This document shows, in pieces, positions 32,612-34,140 of a stretch of 34,140 bases of DNA. This stretch comes from Bacteroidaceae bacterium. Lineage in GTDB: Bacteria > Bacteroidota > Bacteroidia > Bacteroidales > Bacteroidaceae. The notes beneath the pieces are model-generated. The model made no database searches and was not told the DNA's origin. It saw only the letters and a program-made list of their open reading frames with translations. The stretch spans positions 1 to 34,140 of the forward strand of contig JAFYMW010000069.1 in the NCBI GenBank assembly GCA_017548165.1. The letters run 5' to 3'. A program made the translations under genes and the position numbers. Numbering within the stretch: the first letter of the stretch is position 1; each line of letters starts with the position of its first letter.

Positions 32612-32767
32612 GGGAAACGGAAAACGGAAAGGTGAAAACGGAAAACTATTTTAAACGGAAATCGGAAAACTTTTTAGCGGGAAGGTGAAAACGGGGAAAA
32701 TGGGAGTCTGAGTATTCCGAAAACTCCGAGAACCAGTTTTCCGTTTTCCGTTTTCACCTTTCCGTTT
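32612..32767. repeat. Heptamer-bounded inverted-repeat spacer between cysS and glnN
   Basis: The left arm (32622-32647) begins AAACGGAAAGGTGAAAACGG and ends AAAACT. The right arm (32735-32767) is its reverse complement with one extra GGAAAAC unit. A further degenerate copy lies at 32653-32700. On the coding strand the cysS stop TAA opens the first arm and the glnN ATG follows the last. The transcript could form a stem of more than 25 bp. No gene is present. Confidence 0.85.
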
Positions 32768-34140
32768 ACTTGTTCAGCGACCAGGCGAAGCCGTCCTTGG
32801 TATCCTTCACCTCAAAGCCGAGGGCAGAGAGGTCGTCGCGGATTTTGTCGGACAAGGCCCAGTTCTTATCTGCCTTGGCTTGCTGACGCTGTTCCAGTAC
32901 AATATCAACTACCTTACCAAAGGCCTCTTCGCGTGCCTTGTTGCTGCCGTCCTTCTCCTCAGAAAGACCAAGGATTTCAAATGCAAAGGTATGGAACACC
33001 TCTGTGAGTGCTGCCACCACATCTTCCTTGATGCTGGCCTTCTTGTCCATAACGGTATTAAGCACACGGCATGCGTCGAACAGATGGCTGATAACCATAG
33101 GCGAAGCCATATCGTCGTTCATGGCATCGTAGCAGTTCTGGCGCAGTGTGTCCACATAGCTCATCTCTATCTGTGGCTGACCCTTCACCTTCTGACCATC
33201 CTTCAGGCGCTTCAGTGCCTTCCAGGCGTCCATCAGTCGTGCCAGACCCTTCTCTGCGCTCTGCAATGCCTCGTTGCTGAAGTCCACGGTGCTACGATAG
33301 TGTGCCTGGAGAATGAAGAAACGGATGGTCATGGGAGAATATCCGCGCTCCAGACGCTCGTGCTCACCGGCAAAGAACTGTGGTAGGGTGATGAAGTTGT
33401 TGTATGACTTACCCATCTTCTTACCGTCGATGGTAATCATGTTGTTGTGCATCCAGTAGGTAACCATGGGATGTCCCTGGCTTGCCTGTGCCTGTGCTAT
33501 CTCGCACTCGTGGTGGGGGAAAACAAGGTCAAGACCACCACCATGGATGTCGAACTTCTCGCCCAGATACTTCTTGCCCATAGCCGTGCACTCGCAATGC
33601 CAGCCGGGGAAACCCTCGCTCCATGGACTTGGCCAGTGCATGATGTGCTCGGGACTTGCCTTCTTCCACAAGGCAAAGTCAGCCTGGTTGCGCTTCTCTC
33701 CCACACCAGCCAGAGTGTCGCGACTTGCATCCTTGATGTTCTCCAAAGAACGGCCGCTTAATATGCCATACTTGTGGTCCTGGTTGTAGCGCTCTATGTC
33801 GAAGTAGATAGAACCGTTGCTCTCATAAGCATAGCCGTTGTCCATGATTTTCTGTACCAGTTGCTGCTGTTCTATGATATGACCAGTTGCATGAGGTTCG
33901 ATGCTGGGAGGCAGACAATTCAGTGCTGCCATGGCATCGTGGAAACGGTTGGTATAGTACTGTGCCACCTCCATGGGTTCCAACTGCTCCAGGCGTGCTT
34001 TCTTGGCAATCTTATCCTCACCCTCGTCGGCATCGTGCTCCAGATGACCCACATCGGTGATGTTGCGCACATAGCGCACCTTGTAGCCCTGATGCTTTAG
34101 ATAGCGGAACAAAAGGTCGAAAGTAATAGCAGGACGAGCA
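32766..34140 (-). CDS. cysS: Cysteinyl-tRNA synthetase, C-terminal part, partial at window end
   Basis: This class I aminoacyl-tRNA synthetase charges tRNA-Cys. The frame runs open to the window edge ([20 protein letters not shown] and on), so the N-terminal HIGH region lies outside. Visible are [20 protein letters not shown], the zinc-site residues in [10 protein letters not shown] and HHECEIAQ, and the KMSKS-equivalent [11 protein letters not shown], with Gly in place of the first Ser. The anticodon-binding C-terminal domain ends [14 protein letters not shown]. The TAA stop overlaps the first bases of the heptamer repeat arm. glnN lies downstream on the same strand. Confidence 0.95.
   Translation of the reverse strand, partial: ARPAITFDLLFRYLKHQGYKVRYVRNITDVGHLEHDADEGEDKIAKKARLEQLEPMEVAQYYTNRFHDAMAALNCLPPSIEPHATGHIIEQQQLVQKIMDNGYAYESNGSIYFDIERYNQDHKYGILSGRSLENIKDASRDTLAGVGEKRNQADFALWKKASPEHIMHWPSPWSEGFPGWHCECTAMGKKYLGEKFDIHGGGLDLVFPHHECEIAQAQASQGHPMVTYWMHNNMITIDGKKMGKSYNNFITLPQFFAGEHERLERGYSPMTIRFFILQAHYRSTVDFSNEALQSAEKGLARLMDAWKALKRLKDGQKVKGQPQIEMSYVDTLRQNCYDAMNDDMASPMVISHLFDACRVLNTVMDKKASIKEDVVAALTEVFHTFAFEILGLSEEKDGSNKAREEAFGKVVDIVLEQRQQAKADKNWALSDKIRDDLSALGFEVKDTKDGFAWSLNK

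Noticed and set aside
32097-32654. Plus-strand open frame of 185 codons at the start of glnN
   Set aside because: It is antisense to the GSIII N-terminal region; its end is useful only because it shows the repeat-encoded peptide GKRKGENG in non-coding DNA.

Overview
The window looks like a chromosomal stretch of a Prevotellaceae-type Bacteroidales bacterium. The evidence is a Bacteroidota gene set: a large LepB with insertions, DUF2851, type III glutamine synthetase, an S46 dipeptidyl-peptidase, a BlaI/M56-TonB pair and a GH89 enzyme. Several promoters also match the Bacteroidota form (TTTG, 19-20 nt spacer, TAnnTTTG). I saw no phage, insertion sequence, CRISPR array, tRNA or rRNA. Most of the window is core metabolism and housekeeping with a few decayed loci.

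Layout. 1-1563: the 3' end of pflB and its activase gene pflA (formate fermentation). 1660-1785: remnant of a thioredoxin-like gene. 2030-4144: blaI-type repressor and M56/TonB sensor. 4258-7516 (minus): dapB-lepB-patatin operon. 7693-12480 (plus): DUF2851, dprA, TrpB2-like enzyme, alpha/beta hydrolase. 12543-17474 (minus): conserved hypothetical, ferredoxin-nitroreductase, GH89 alpha-N-acetylglucosaminidase, LOG-family protein. 17720-21864 (plus): S46 DPP7-type peptidase, D-2-hydroxyacid dehydrogenase, YjjG-like HAD hydrolase. 21889-22477: decayed genes, hairpins and homopolymers. 22490-23673 (minus): queF and a YhhQ-type queuosine-precursor transporter behind a leader that may be a preQ1 riboswitch. 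24035-25714 (plus): acyl-CoA ligase. 25966-29356 (minus): DEAD-box helicase, GNAT, CPBP protease. 29498-30325 (plus): TrmH/SpoU methyltransferase. 30416-34140 (minus): glnN-type glutamine synthetase and partial cysS. Convergent genes meet at strong hairpins near 4209, 12513, 25885 and 30370.

The most unusual structure is a family of degenerate 7-bp tandem repeats (GGTGAAC, GGTTAAC, GGAAAAC and similar). They recur in the longer gaps between co-directional genes. In at least five gaps they follow one layout: units in sense orientation just after the upstream stop codon and units in the opposite orientation just before the next start codon. In three gaps of about 149-162 bp the whole spacer can fold as an imperfect hairpin. 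The same repeat is also read as protein: it encodes basic segments in the linker of the DEAD-box helicase and the C-terminus of the CPBP protease, and it supplies stop codons to cysS and the hydroxyacid dehydrogenase. I do not know a description of this family in Bacteroidales. It recalls the heptameric STRR repeats of cyanobacteria.
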